A stretch of 38,024 nt of DNA, taken from positions 1-38,024 of the forward strand of contig CACZXN010000018.1 of NCBI GenBank assembly GCA_902785075.1, given 5' to 3'. The stretch comes from an uncultured Bacteroidales bacterium (GTDB lineage Bacteria > Bacteroidota > Bacteroidia > Bacteroidales > Bacteroidaceae). Under the pieces are notes generated by a model. The model was not told the origin of the DNA, searched no databases, and saw only the letters and a program-made list of their open reading frames with translations. Below are positions 24,885 through 34,663 of the stretch, piece by piece (positions within the stretch are counted from its first letter, which is position 1; each line of letters begins with the position of its first letter). The translations under genes and the position numbers were made by a program.

Positions 24885-26153
24885 TCAATGGCGTTCACGG
24901 CGGACAGATACACGAGGTGCACTGCTTCCTGAACTGCTTGATTTCTCTTTCTTTGTGCTTTCTGACTTCGTAGAGCGAGCCGTAGTACGTGTTGAAACAG
25001 CCTTCTTTGTCTTCTTCGTAGCAGCTTCTGCTGCTGCAATGGAATCCTGGCGAGCCAATGCTACAGAATCCACAGGTGCTGCCCAAATATGTTTCTCAAA
25101 ATCTTTGATTTCTTTCTCGATACGGTTCTGCTCGCGTTGAAGGGCTTTTTGAGATGCTAGTTCTGGGTCAAACTCCATATCCAAAGCAGCTGAGTCAGGA
25201 GTCATTTGGAATGAATCGCCAACCATTTGTGCAAGCGACTTACCCTGCATGTTGGTGGTCATATAGATTGTTCCCTTATATTTGTTGGTCTCAAAGAAAT
25301 CAGCCATTGACATCGTTGCAGCATTGTTGATATTGCTGGTCATCAACATGTTCTGACTGAGATAGGATTCGATATCTTCCATCTTCACCCAGAATAGAGG
25401 AGATTTCTGTACGTCTGCACTCATACTTGGCGAGTTGAAGTCGACATAACCGCCAGAACGATGCAAGACAGGACAGAGCGCTACGACGCGTGAATGGTAG
25501 GTAGCTGTATGCTGATCGAAGTAGCTACTTTCCTTCACGAAGTAGCTGAGTACATCATTCGATGGGATGTCGATTGGTTCAACCTTGATCGTATTACCAT
25601 TTACCTCATACGGAATCTCATAGCGATCGAGCATATCCTTGAAGTGCATACGATTATCCTTGTTGTAATTCTCAAGTCCGCTGGTATCGTAAGTATATGC
25701 AGGTATCTTTCCTGTATTCAGCAATTGGAATAGCAGGGTAAACAGATTCACCCTTCCTTCCTGAGGCTCTACAGGGTAGTATAATGGAGCATTTGCATCC
25801 TTCGTAAGATCAAGTTCACGATAGATGTCTCGACGCCATACTACGTCAGCAGGCACTTCGACAGCTGTTGGGAACATGATACTAGCACGACTGACAGCTG
25901 GTTTTGCTGCCTGTGTATTTCTGGTAGCCGTCTGACGAGTCACCCCAGAAGGTTGGGCTTGAGTCGTAGTTGGCCTCGTTGTCGTAGTCGGCCGTGTAGT
26001 TGTGGTTGACCTTGTTGCAGGCGTAGCTGGTGCTGCTGTTGTGGTTGGCCTCGTTGTGTTGGTGTTACTCTGCGTCACTCTGCTGTTTGCAGGTTGCGCA
26101 CTCATGCTGAGTGTGGAGCATATACCTAATATTACGATGATGATTCTCTTCAT
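24885..26153 (-). CDS. porN: Type IX secretion protein PorN/GldN
   Basis: 422 residues. PorN is a periplasmic protein that joins PorK in the large ring of the type IX system. A signal peptide (MKRIIIVILGICSTLSMSAQ) is followed by a Thr/Pro/Arg-rich repeated linker (about 32-65), then the GldN core (VVWRRDIYRELDL near 104, VEPIDIPSNDVLSYFV, and PLFWVKMEDIESYLSQNM). The C-terminus is a Lys/Ser/Thr-rich, probably disordered tail. Last gene of the operon, 12 bp after porM. The low-complexity segments make it longer than many homologues. Confidence 0.92.
   Translation of the reverse strand: MKRIIIVILGICSTLSMSAQPANSRVTQSNTNTTRPTTTAAPATPATRSTTTTRPTTTTRPTTTQAQPSGVTRQTATRNTQAAKPAVSRASIMFPTAVEVPADVVWRRDIYRELDLTKDANAPLYYPVEPQEGRVNLFTLLFQLLNTGKIPAYTYDTSGLENYNKDNRMHFKDMLDRYEIPYEVNGNTIKVEPIDIPSNDVLSYFVKESSYFDQHTATYHSRVVALCPVLHRSGGYVDFNSPSMSADVQKSPLFWVKMEDIESYLSQNMLMTSNINNAATMSMADFFETNKYKGTIYMTTNMQGKSLAQMVGDSFQMTPDSAALDMEFDPELASQKALQREQNRIEKEIKDFEKHIWAAPVDSVALARQDSIAAAEAATKKTKKAVSTRTTARSTKSESTKKEKSSSSGSSAPRVSVRRERH
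25959..26060 (-). repeat. In-frame repeats encoding TTTTRP units in PorN
   Basis: An 18-bp imperfect unit encodes TTTTRP/TTTTRP/TTTQ blocks in the N-terminal linker of PorN. Such in-frame repeats can vary in copy number by slippage without breaking the frame. Confidence 0.7.
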
Positions 26154-26165
26154 ATGCTGATCTTG

Positions 26166-27734
26166 CTAATTGATGATTACTTCCATAGAACTTGGTAGGG
26201 TACGCTCAATGCCATCAGGTCCGATAGCATGCACCCTTGAGATATAGAAACGTTTTCCTCTGTTGAGTCGACGAATCATATCACGTTGACGATCGGTGAA
26301 ATTGGCCGATTTAGATACCTCTGGGAGGACATTACCCATATTGTCAAAGAATGTGGTTTCGAAACCTACAACACGGAACTGAATATCGAGCAAACCGTCA
26401 TCGATTGCTGCACTGATACCAGTTGTATTAAGCAGGGATGCTTTGCCGAATGGCTGACCACCTTTGTAACGAATTGGGTTACCCTTATCGTCTGTATAGG
26501 CAATATAAGCTGTTGGATCAGGCAATTTACGCACATGGAACGTGAATTTACCCATCTCTTGTGAACGGCCCTGATTATCTGCTGTGACAGTGATGACCAC
26601 ATCCTCGCCCACTTTCGAAGGAATAGCGACATACTCTCCATCGCTTTTCTTCGTGAGCGTTCCTCCGCTCATCGTGGCATTCACCTTATTCTTTGGCACA
26701 CCTGGAACACTGACACTAATAGGATTCTGATAGCCTGCATAAAGCATATTCATCATGGTTGCAGACACAGTTGCAGCAGGCTCGACAACGGTGTATGGCT
26801 GTGCAAAATCACGACGGATTTCCTCACCATTACCGTTACGCATAATCAAATAGCCTCTCAGCGTAAAGTCGCCTGTTGAGTTACAGATGGTCTCGTAGTG
26901 TCCGTTGCTCGACTTCAACAAAGTGTTGCCAATATAGATTTCTGGACGTGCTGTAGTGTCAACAGCTGCCATGATAATATCAGCAGAGAAGCGACCTCCA
27001 CGAACGACAGTTTGTGCATTTGGAATGACGAACGCACTGATTTCGTTCACACGTACATCCTTGATGTCAATATTTGCAACCAGCTGATGAAGTATTTCTC
27101 CTTCTGCACTTCGTACGTCATTCTGCAGTTTTGTCAACAAGGTCACAGATGCTATCACAGGAGTATTTTCAAACATATATTCCTGCCAGTTCTTACCAAG
27201 CACCTTTGCCTTTGTAGGAACTGTGGTAGAAAGGTTGTCAGAGATAATCTTGCGCATGCTAGAGTCGTTTGACATCTCTGTGATGAAACTTCGATAGCCA
27301 TTAATGGCCTTATAGAGTTCACCTCCTCGACCTATGCCTGGAGCCAGCATCACATGGGTAGCAGCTTCCAGATTCTCCTTATTATTTATATTTAATATAT
27401 CACCGTCTTTGCCGTCAGCTTCACGCACGATTGCCCACTTCAGGTCTTCTGCCAATTGATAAAGCGAGTCAGACCTCTGACGCACGTTCTGCGCTTTGTT
27501 GTACCACTCCTTCACCTTCTCTGGATTCTGCTCCATCGCTTCGTCCAAAGTCTTGTATATTGCGGCATTCTGAGATGATTCGTTTTCCTTGGAGCGATTC
27601 AGTCCTTCATCGACCAATGAGAATCCATTCAGCACATCCGAACTGACGTTCAATGCGAGCATTGCCATCAGTACGAGGTACATCAGGTTGATCATCTTCT
27701 GACGTGGTGATAGTTTTCTCTTCTTTATTGCCAT
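26166..27734 (-). CDS. porM: Type IX secretion motor protein PorM/GldM
   Basis: 522 residues. GldM forms a dimeric shaft that spans the periplasm and, with GldL, makes the proton-driven rotary motor of the type IX system. One N-terminal membrane helix (MINLMYLVLMAMLALNVSSD, about 14-33) is followed by the helical D1 region (about 35-220) and three beta domains (PNAQTVVRGGRFSADI, then SVSVPGVPKNKVNATM, then a C-terminal domain with VVGFETTFFDN). Length and layout match the family. It starts 24 bp after porL ends and is 12 bp before porN. Confidence 0.96.
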   Translation of the reverse strand: MAIKKRKLSPRQKMINLMYLVLMAMLALNVSSDVLNGFSLVDEGLNRSKENESSQNAAIYKTLDEAMEQNPEKVKEWYNKAQNVRQRSDSLYQLAEDLKWAIVREADGKDGDILNINNKENLEAATHVMLAPGIGRGGELYKAINGYRSFITEMSNDSSMRKIISDNLSTTVPTKAKVLGKNWQEYMFENTPVIASVTLLTKLQNDVRSAEGEILHQLVANIDIKDVRVNEISAFVIPNAQTVVRGGRFSADIIMAAVDTTARPEIYIGNTLLKSSNGHYETICNSTGDFTLRGYLIMRNGNGEEIRRDFAQPYTVVEPAATVSATMMNMLYAGYQNPISVSVPGVPKNKVNATMSGGTLTKKSDGEYVAIPSKVGEDVVITVTADNQGRSQEMGKFTFHVRKLPDPTAYIAYTDDKGNPIRYKGGQPFGKASLLNTTGISAAIDDGLLDIQFRVVGFETTFFDNMGNVLPEVSKSANFTDRQRDMIRRLNRGKRFYISRVHAIGPDGIERTLPSSMEVIIN

Positions 27735-27758
27735 AGTTGTGTCTTACTATTCGACAAT

Positions 27759-28544
27759 TTATGCGTTAGTATTGTTTGTCATATTCACTTTCAGTGCCTC
27801 AACCATTCGAGCGTAAACCTGATTCAGTTCTTCAAGCTGACTTGCCAGGCGCTTCGTCTGAGCATTCACGTCGTCTATGGTTGCACTTTGTGCACTTACA
27901 CTACGCAACTGCATCTCATAGAAGCGGTTGATACCCGTAAGCGTACGATTCATGTTCTCCATCTCTTCTGAGTCGCGAGTAAGTCTTGCTGACTGTTCTG
28001 CAACCTTCTTCAAGATTTCTGTTAACTCATTCAGTTGGTCAACATACGTCTGCGTAGCCTCTTGCATCTCAGGACACATTCCTGCAAATTGGGGTGAAGT
28101 AACAATTGGCGATGCTGCAATAGCACTAGCCAATTGAGCTGCATCAACAGGAGTTTCTTCTGACTCGCCTGTAGCTGCTGCTGGCTGACTTCCTCCATTA
28201 CCGCCAATGATGATTGTTCCACCTGCAGGTACACCTCCACCAACAATCACGGTACCTCCTGCAACTGCTGGCTCTACATCAGCTTGTCCTGCTTCGTCTG
28301 CAATTTCTTCTTTCTTGCCATCATCGTCGTATGGACGTTCAAATCCTGCAAGGAAGAACACAATGACCTCTGTTCCCATACCTAAGAACAACATGAAGTC
28401 GGCACCATCGATATGGGTAATCTTGAACAAAGCACCCAAAATCACGATTGACGCACCCCAACTATATGCATAGTTCAAGAACATCTGACCGGGCTTACTA
28501 TCCATCCAGCGTTGTAGCTTTGCTATTATATTATTCTTTGCCAT
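27759..28544 (-). CDS. porL: Type IX secretion motor protein PorL/GldL
   Basis: 261 residues. GldL is the inner-membrane stator with two helices, here about 18-38 (MFLNYAYSWGASIVILGALF) and 46-66 (ADFMLFLGMGTEVIVFFLAG, carrying a membrane Glu that matches the proton-binding residue). A Gly/Val/Pro-rich linker (about 85-130; GGTVIVGGGVPAGGTIIIGG) separates these from a cytoplasmic coiled-coil region (about 160-255). It lies 31 bp after porK and is in the conserved porK-L-M-N order. Confidence 0.95.
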   Translation of the reverse strand: MAKNNIIAKLQRWMDSKPGQMFLNYAYSWGASIVILGALFKITHIDGADFMLFLGMGTEVIVFFLAGFERPYDDDGKKEEIADEAGQADVEPAVAGGTVIVGGGVPAGGTIIIGGNGGSQPAAATGESEETPVDAAQLASAIAASPIVTSPQFAGMCPEMQEATQTYVDQLNELTEILKKVAEQSARLTRDSEEMENMNRTLTGINRFYEMQLRSVSAQSATIDDVNAQTKRLASQLEELNQVYARMVEALKVNMTNNTNA

Positions 28545-28575
28545 TTTTCTAATTTAATAAAGGTTATGTGAATAT

Positions 28576-30003
28576 TTATTTCTTTTGTTTTGTGGCAGTT
28601 CCTACTTGTGTTCTTACACATCTGAATCCTACAAACGAACGTCCTACATTCTGGAACTCAGACGTACGCCAAGCCGACTTGATGAAGCTTTCAGGGTCTT
28701 TCCACGATCCACCACGAACTGATTTCTTCTTCAATGCGTATGGATCTTCAATAGCTGCATTATACTTGAGTGTAGGGTTCAGGTCGCTCATCGAAAGCAC
28801 GCCTGCCTCTGTATAGACGGTTGAAGTCCACTCAGCTACGTTTCCAGCCATATCATACAAACCATTTGAATTGGCAGAATAGATGCCGACTTTCGATGTG
28901 ATGATGTTACCATCCATCGTGTAGTTACCTCTATCAGGTTTGAAGTTCGCATAATAGCAACCTTTGTCGCTCTTCACGTCTTCGTTTTCCCAAGGGAGTT
29001 CGTTTCCTTCTTTTCCACGAGCTGCAAATTCCCATTCTGCTTCGGTAGGCAGACGATAGCGCTGGATAAACTTCGCATTGCCGCCCAATCCTTTCATCAG
29101 GAAGTCAGTACGCCAATTGCAAAATGCGTTTGCCTGTTCCCAGTTAACCCCGACTACAGGATATTCGTTGTAGTTAGGATGACTGAAATACAATCGCATG
29201 TAAATCTCGTTCTCTGCATTCTGGAAATCATTTACCCAGCAAGTGGTATCAGGATAAATATTAATAATGTATGTATTGACAAAGTCCCACATGCTCGACA
29301 GAGGTCTGGTAAGTGTCTGACGAACAATACGTCCTTCATCGTCGATATAGGCAGTATCCTTCGAAATCATCACCTCTTCATTTGGATCGACTACGATATC
29401 CGTGTTGAGATTACGTTCTGATGGGTTCAGACGATATTTGCGTTGTGCTGCCAATGCATAATCAAACGTTTCATAACGATAGTTCATCTGACTGGCATCC
29501 AGCATCTTAGTTCCGTCAAAAGGATGGTAGGTGTACACACTTTCCAAAATACGCTGCTCATCTTCGTCAGGATTACGCCAAGGTAGCGCTTTCGACCAAT
29601 TAAGATGTGGAGGTACAGGGTCACCATTCTTGTCTTCCTCGATTCTGTACTCATCATATCCGGCATCAGCCAATCGCTCACGGAGAATGGAATCACGTAC
29701 CCAAAGCACGAATTGGCGATACTTCGAGTTGGTCACTTCTGTCTCGTCCATCCAGAACGCATCTACAGAAATCTCTCTTTCTGGCATTTTCTTGCCCCAC
29801 AAGCTGTCGGTATTGTCTGTACCCATCTTCAACGAGCCACGTTTAATCAACACCATCCCAAAAGGGGCGGGTTCGGAAATGGCAGAACCACCAACACCAG
29901 TCACTTCACCTCCTGCCGCTTCAGCCGAGCCTCGTGAACTCATACATGATACGACCGTGATGAATAGTGCCAAAATGCCTACTGCAAATAATCCTTTTTT
30001 CAT
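28576..30003 (-). CDS. porK: Type IX secretion lipoprotein PorK/GldK
   Basis: 475 residues from ATG 30003, which starts a lipoprotein signal MKKGLFAVGILALFITVVSC (lipobox VVSC). An ATG at 30030 would put nine polar residues in front. PorK is an outer-membrane lipoprotein that forms the periplasmic ring with PorN. It has a formylglycine-generating-enzyme/sulfatase-modifying fold: WMDETEVTNSKYRQFV, YRLPTEAEWEFAARG, GLYDMAGNVAEW, SVRGGSWKD, and VGFRCVRT at the end. No catalytic role is expected. It lies between porP and porL. Confidence 0.95.
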   Translation of the reverse strand: MKKGLFAVGILALFITVVSCMSSRGSAEAAGGEVTGVGGSAISEPAPFGMVLIKRGSLKMGTDNTDSLWGKKMPEREISVDAFWMDETEVTNSKYRQFVLWVRDSILRERLADAGYDEYRIEEDKNGDPVPPHLNWSKALPWRNPDEDEQRILESVYTYHPFDGTKMLDASQMNYRYETFDYALAAQRKYRLNPSERNLNTDIVVDPNEEVMISKDTAYIDDEGRIVRQTLTRPLSSMWDFVNTYIINIYPDTTCWVNDFQNAENEIYMRLYFSHPNYNEYPVVGVNWEQANAFCNWRTDFLMKGLGGNAKFIQRYRLPTEAEWEFAARGKEGNELPWENEDVKSDKGCYYANFKPDRGNYTMDGNIITSKVGIYSANSNGLYDMAGNVAEWTSTVYTEAGVLSMSDLNPTLKYNAAIEDPYALKKKSVRGGSWKDPESFIKSAWRTSEFQNVGRSFVGFRCVRTQVGTATKQKK

Positions 30004-30057
30004 ATATTCTCTGTTTTTTGTAATATTCAACTTTGTTTTGCCTGCATGTGTCCGTCA

Positions 30058-30999
30058 TTACAGGAATCGTGCACTTTTATGCAGATTCTTGCCTTTCTTG
30101 AACAAATCGAGATTGGTCTTATAGTTCAACACCAATTCGTGTGTTCCATGAGCTGCTCCCACTCCTTGAGTGTACATCTGGTAGGAATATCCCAACTGTA
30201 CGCCGTGGAAATTTCCACCAATCATCGCCGTTACAGATATCCCTGGGCTATATCCAACGCCTGCGAAGAATGTCCTGGCATCATATTCATAGAGCGCTTT
30301 ACACTGGAAGTCCTCACGCCACGACTGAAAGTCTGACTGGACCATCACAGCAGGTTGTAAAGATAATAACGTATTTTTTAGCTTAATATTGCCTCCAGCC
30401 ATAAAATAATATGTACGCGAGACTTCAATTTCGTATTTTTCGCTTACTTCAATAGTAGGTGCCATCAGGTGACTTGCCGATAATCCTGCCCATAATTTGG
30501 GGCTGTAGTAGTACACTCCTGCTGCAAAGTCAAAATGCTTGCCCTCAGCTACTGATGTAGGAAATGCGGGGTCTTTGGGGTCAGCAAGAATGATGTTTCC
30601 TGGGTCGATTTTCTCGTTCAACATACCACCTTGAACACCCACAGCTATGCGGCCTTTCTCACCCAATTTCATGTTAAATGCATACTGAGCAGCTAGCTTT
30701 GAGGTCTTAAAAATGCCGATTTCATCGCTATAAAGGCTGATTCCAGCTCCATGGCGAGGTCCGAAGAAATAGATAGGCATGTGTGCTCCTGCATACATGG
30801 TTTTCGGAGCACCGTCATAACCTGCAAACTGCAACGAATAAGCGATTGATACATCCAGCAATCCGTCCGTTCCTGATACTGCAGGGTTATAATACGAACG
30901 CAGGGTTGTGAAGTCGGTAAACTGCACATCCCACTGAGCATGTACTGCCTGCACTGTTGCTGATAGTACTGCTATGATGATCAAAAACTTTTTGTTCAT
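30058..30999 (-). CDS. porP: Type IX secretion membrane protein PorP/SprF
   Basis: 313 residues. A signal peptide (MNKKFLIIIAVLSATVQAVHA) is followed by an outer-membrane beta-barrel of the PorP/SprF family: FTDFTTLRSYYNPAVSGTDG, then GAGISLYSDEIGIFKTSKLA, then GVQLGYSYQMY. PorP-type proteins help dock secretion substrates on the type IX apparatus. It is the first of the five-gene porP-K-L-M-N order known from Porphyromonas gingivalis. I see no -7 element in the 39 bp separating it from the upstream HD-domain gene, so transcription from further upstream is plausible. Confidence 0.93.
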   Translation of the reverse strand: MNKKFLIIIAVLSATVQAVHAQWDVQFTDFTTLRSYYNPAVSGTDGLLDVSIAYSLQFAGYDGAPKTMYAGAHMPIYFFGPRHGAGISLYSDEIGIFKTSKLAAQYAFNMKLGEKGRIAVGVQGGMLNEKIDPGNIILADPKDPAFPTSVAEGKHFDFAAGVYYYSPKLWAGLSASHLMAPTIEVSEKYEIEVSRTYYFMAGGNIKLKNTLLSLQPAVMVQSDFQSWREDFQCKALYEYDARTFFAGVGYSPGISVTAMIGGNFHGVQLGYSYQMYTQGVGAAHGTHELVLNYKTNLDLFKKGKNLHKSARFL

Positions 31000-31038
31000 T
31001 GACTATATTAACTCAATTTTGGCTTTTTTATTGCCTTG

Positions 31039-33105
31039 CTATGCGTTTTTATTTAGCTCAGGGTACGAAATTCTTGTATGATACATGATTTTCAGCTTCT
31101 CTTTCATCACTTCTTTGGCGTCTGCTATATCCTTGAATGTGATAGGGCAGAACTCGAAGTAGCCTTCTTTCACTTGAGTATCTACGATTGTATCGACCCT
31201 TTCGCTGATTGTTTCTTCGGTATATTCTGTTAAACTGCGTGAGGCGGCTTCCACAGAGTCGGCCATCATCAGGATGGCTTCCTCCTTGCTGCGTGGGTTA
31301 GGTCCTGGATACTGGAAACGGTTCTCGTCCACCTCCTCGTCTGGATGTTCGTTCTTATAGGTAATCAAGAAATACTTGGCCTTTCCAAGTCCATGATGGG
31401 TGGAGATGAAGCCCTTGATTTGTTCAGGTAAATTATATCTGTCAGCCAATCCCAGTCCTGTTGTCACATGGGAGATGATGACTTCTGCACTTTTCACAGC
31501 ACTGAGGTGCTTGTGTGGATTGCCTCCTGCCTGATTCTCTGTAAAGAATGCCGGTCGCTCCAGCTTTCCGATATCGTGATACAGAGCGCCTGTACGTACC
31601 AACTGCGACTTCGCCCCGATTTTCTTGGCTATCTCTGATGCCAGATTGGCAACCTGCATCGAATGCTGGAAAGTGCCTGGTGCCTCTTCCGACATCTTTT
31701 GAAGCAATGGATGATTGATGTTCGACAATTCAACCAACGTCACGTCGCTGACAAATCCGAACGTCTTTTCCATCACCCAGAGGAACGGATAGGTGAAGAG
31801 CAACAATAGGCCATTAATGCCGAAATACATGAAAATCCTACGGTCCAAATCGCTGACACCTGCACCTATAGAGAATTCGTATGCGGTATAGAACACATAA
31901 TAAGTCAGCGTGATTAATATCGCTGTCTGTACTATCTGCGAGCGTTGGGTCAACTCACGCAAACTAAGTATCACCACAATACCTGCAAGGATTTGGAAAA
32001 GGAGGAACTCGTAAGGGCTATTGAGCGATAACGAAATCAACAACACCATTGCGATATGCGAGATGAAAGCCGTTCGAGAATCCATGAACACACGGATGAT
32101 AATCGTGCCCATGCAACAAGGTATCACAAACACATGGAACAGATGGCGTGACACCAAAACGTATGAAACAATGCAGAAGAATACCACGATCGAGAAGAGC
32201 AGGATGACACTTCGTGGGTTCTCGATATAATCAGCACGGAACACCGACAAATAGCTGACGAGAAGCATGAACACAAGGGCAACAATCGCTATCTGTCCCC
32301 ATAAGAGGATGCCCGAACGCCCATTCTCTTCGGCACGATGATTGATGACTGCTTCATACGATTTCAGTTTCTGATAAATCTCTTCGGTCACCAACTCACC
32401 TCTATCCACGATTTTCTCATTCACGCGGACAAATCCCAAACTCGAATTCATCGCATCGTAGGCAGCTTGCAACTCTTCTTCCGATTTCATCGGTTCATAC
32501 TCCAAGTTTTCAGCCAAGATGGTGTTGATATTCAGCGCTCGTATGTCCCGATTGGTGAAGCCCGAAAGGTTGTGTCCAACGATGAATTGGTAGGCTTCTT
32601 GTAACGACATCACACGATCAAATGGGACAATTTGAGCCTCATTGCCCCTAATTACGCGAATGTAGTTCGTTCCCAATGCCTGTAAACTATCATAAGTCGT
32701 TCCCAGCATCACACCTTGTTGAAACACACTGTCAATCATCGTGATGACATGTTTGGTCAGACGTTCATCTGCATTGAGTCGTCTCAAACGGTCCTTCACA
32801 CTCGCCTCCATCTGCAGATTGCGGGTGAAATAGGGAACAAATGAACGGGCAAGGCTGTCGCGTTTCATGCCCAACGTCGAATCGCTCATCTGGATATTGA
32901 ACTTCTGGGTCGATATCATCGTGCCATAATGCCAAGGTTGGTTCAGTTCATACGAGTAGTTGAATTCACCCATTCTTGGCAGAAAATACACGACAATTGC
33001 CGTAGCGACAACAACAATCGCTATTTTCAGCAACAGGAGATTCATCGCATGATCCTTCTGCTGTTGCAACTTAGTACGCGCTTTCTTATTCTGTCTCAGT
33101 TTCAT
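31039..33105 (-). CDS. 7TM-HD phosphodiesterase, PgpH-like (c-di-AMP)
   Basis: 688 residues. An N-terminal membrane helix (about 23-41), an extracytoplasmic 7TMR-HDED region (about 45-265) and seven further helices (about 268-455) precede a cytoplasmic HD domain. Metal ligands include H481 (TFQHSMQVANL) and the HD pair H510-D511 (ALYHDIGKLERP), then HKHLSAVKSA and ISTHHG. PgpH-family enzymes hydrolyse cyclic di-AMP; that is the likely role, though the nucleotide is inferred. Its own -7 element lies at 33126-33133. The type IX operon follows 39 bp downstream on the same strand. Confidence 0.9.
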   Translation of the reverse strand: MKLRQNKKARTKLQQQKDHAMNLLLLKIAIVVVATAIVVYFLPRMGEFNYSYELNQPWHYGTMISTQKFNIQMSDSTLGMKRDSLARSFVPYFTRNLQMEASVKDRLRRLNADERLTKHVITMIDSVFQQGVMLGTTYDSLQALGTNYIRVIRGNEAQIVPFDRVMSLQEAYQFIVGHNLSGFTNRDIRALNINTILAENLEYEPMKSEEELQAAYDAMNSSLGFVRVNEKIVDRGELVTEEIYQKLKSYEAVINHRAEENGRSGILLWGQIAIVALVFMLLVSYLSVFRADYIENPRSVILLFSIVVFFCIVSYVLVSRHLFHVFVIPCCMGTIIIRVFMDSRTAFISHIAMVLLISLSLNSPYEFLLFQILAGIVVILSLRELTQRSQIVQTAILITLTYYVFYTAYEFSIGAGVSDLDRRIFMYFGINGLLLLFTYPFLWVMEKTFGFVSDVTLVELSNINHPLLQKMSEEAPGTFQHSMQVANLASEIAKKIGAKSQLVRTGALYHDIGKLERPAFFTENQAGGNPHKHLSAVKSAEVIISHVTTGLGLADRYNLPEQIKGFISTHHGLGKAKYFLITYKNEHPDEEVDENRFQYPGPNPRSKEEAILMMADSVEAASRSLTEYTEETISERVDTIVDTQVKEGYFEFCPITFKDIADAKEVMKEKLKIMYHTRISYPELNKNA

Positions 33106-33125
33106 GCCGACTTCGTTTTAACATG

Positions 33126-33133
33126 CAAAGATA
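33126..33133 (-). promoter_or_regulatory. Bacteroidota -7 promoter element (7TM-HD gene)
   Basis: On the minus strand TATCTTTG followed by C, 20 bp before the ATG at 33105. It may also drive the type IX operon by read-through. Confidence 0.7.
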
Positions 33134-33216
33134 ATAAAAAAAACAGAATTTATCTCATTATTCATCATTTTTTTCATTTTTTCAATTCGTCAATTCTCCA
33201 ATTCTTCATTTTTTAC

Positions 33217-33224
33217 TAACTTTG
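33217..33224 (+). promoter_or_regulatory. Bacteroidota -7 promoter element (nucleoside transporter)
   Basis: TAACTTTG followed by C on the plus strand. The predicted start near 33229 leaves a leader of about 65 nt. It is divergent from the 33126 promoter, with CAATTC-type short repeats (33182-33208) in between. Confidence 0.75.
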
Positions 33225-33294
33225 CGCTCGGAACCTACGAATTAATCCATCTCGTCAGTCATTACGATTTATCAATTTTACAAACAAATATAAA

Positions 33295-34569
33295 ATGGCA
33301 TCAACAACTAATTCGGGCGGTTTGAAATTCCGCCTCACCGTTCTAAATTTCCTTGAGTTTGCAATATGGGGAGCCTACCTCACCTGTATGTCACGTTATC
33401 TCATAACAGCCGGTTTGGGCGACTATATCTCATATTTCTATAGCGTACAAGGCTTTGTGTCACTATTCATGCCCGCATTGATGGGTATCGTAGCCGACCG
33501 CTGGATTCAAGCACAGAAAACACTGTCATTGTGTCAGTTCATAGCAGGTATAGCCATGTGTGCGGTTGCATTCTATGGAAACAGCGCTGGATCGAATGCC
33601 GATTTCAGCATCTTGTTCTCGTTATACACCCTCAGTGTTGCATTCTTCATGCCAACCATTGCATTGACCAACAGTGTGGCTTATGCAGCACTCGAAAATG
33701 CAGGGGAAGACACAGTGAAGGCATTCCCCCCTATTCGCGTTTGGGGAACCATCGGATTCATCATCTCCATGCTATGTGTCGACTGGAGCGGATTGCAGGA
33801 CAAACCTTGGCAATTCGCCGTCTCAGGCGGTCTCAGCATCATCATGGCATTCTATGCCCTGACCATGCCAGCATGTCCTACTAACCAAGGAGGAGAGAAG
33901 AAGTCGTTCATCGATGCCCTCGGACTCCGTGCCTTTACACTGTTCAAGCAAAAGAAGATGGCGATCTTCTTCATTTTCTCGATGATGCTTGGTTCCGCAT
34001 TGCAGATTACGAACGGCTATGCCAATCCGTTCATCGCATCATTTGGAGCCGAGGAAGCCTTTGCCGACACCTTTGGCGTACAACATGCCAACACACTGAT
34101 TTCGCTGTCACAGATATCCGAGACCCTCTGCATCCTGCTCATTCCATTCTTCCTCAAGCGGTTTGGCATCAAGATTGTGATGCTCATGTCCATGTTCGCA
34201 TGGGTACTACGCTTCGGTTTCTTTGCCATAGGCGATCCAGGATTCCCAGGAGTCATCCTGCTCATCCTATCAATGATTGTCTACGGAGTAGCATTCGACT
34301 TCTTCAACATCAGCGGATCACTGTTTGTCGACCAAGAGACAGACCTTAACATCCGCAGCAGCGCGCAAGGCTTGTTCATGATGATGACCAACGGATTTGG
34401 AGCCTCCATAGGTATGTTGCTTGCAGGAGGGGTAGTCAACCACTACACAAAGCAAGACAACGGTTACACCATAGGCGAATGGGACACCTGTTGGTACATC
34501 TTTGCAGGCTATGCACTCATCGTAGCCATCCTATTTGCCATCCTATTCCGGTATAAGCATGTAAGATAA
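33295..34569 (+). CDS. Nucleoside:proton symporter (NupG-like MFS)
   Basis: 424 residues with about 12 membrane helices. The N-terminus LKFRLTVLNFLEFAIWGAYL and the loop MPALMGIVADRWIQAQKTLS are typical of the NupG/XapB nucleoside-H+ symporter family, as are FPPIRVWGTIGFI and the late SAQGLFMMMTNGFGASIG. It imports nucleosides across the inner membrane. It is a single-gene unit: promoter at 33217, followed by a long repeat-rich gap. Codon use looks like that of its neighbours. Confidence 0.9.
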   Translation: MASTTNSGGLKFRLTVLNFLEFAIWGAYLTCMSRYLITAGLGDYISYFYSVQGFVSLFMPALMGIVADRWIQAQKTLSLCQFIAGIAMCAVAFYGNSAGSNADFSILFSLYTLSVAFFMPTIALTNSVAYAALENAGEDTVKAFPPIRVWGTIGFIISMLCVDWSGLQDKPWQFAVSGGLSIIMAFYALTMPACPTNQGGEKKSFIDALGLRAFTLFKQKKMAIFFIFSMMLGSALQITNGYANPFIASFGAEEAFADTFGVQHANTLISLSQISETLCILLIPFFLKRFGIKIVMLMSMFAWVLRFGFFAIGDPGFPGVILLILSMIVYGVAFDFFNISGSLFVDQETDLNIRSSAQGLFMMMTNGFGASIGMLLAGGVVNHYTKQDNGYTIGEWDTCWYIFAGYALIVAILFAILFRYKHVR

Positions 34570-34623
34570 TAGCGAAAACTTGTTCTTACCTCTAACTCAC
34601 CCATACCGTTCACTCGCTCTACC

Positions 34624-34663
34624 CATACTCTAGCTATACTGTTTGAGTAAGCCTAGAGTATGG
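34624..34663. repeat. 11-bp inverted repeat leading into array B
   Basis: CCATACTCTAG (34623-34633 region) is the exact reverse complement of CTAGAGTATGG (34653-34663), the array B junction sequence, with a spacer of about 19 nt. In RNA from the transporter gene it could form a hairpin; no T tract follows, so terminator use is uncertain. Confidence 0.55.

Noticed and set aside
28335-28360. GTTCAAATCC as a tRNA T-loop
   Set aside because: It lies within the porL coding sequence and there is no acceptor stem or anticodon arm around it. No tRNA was found in the window.
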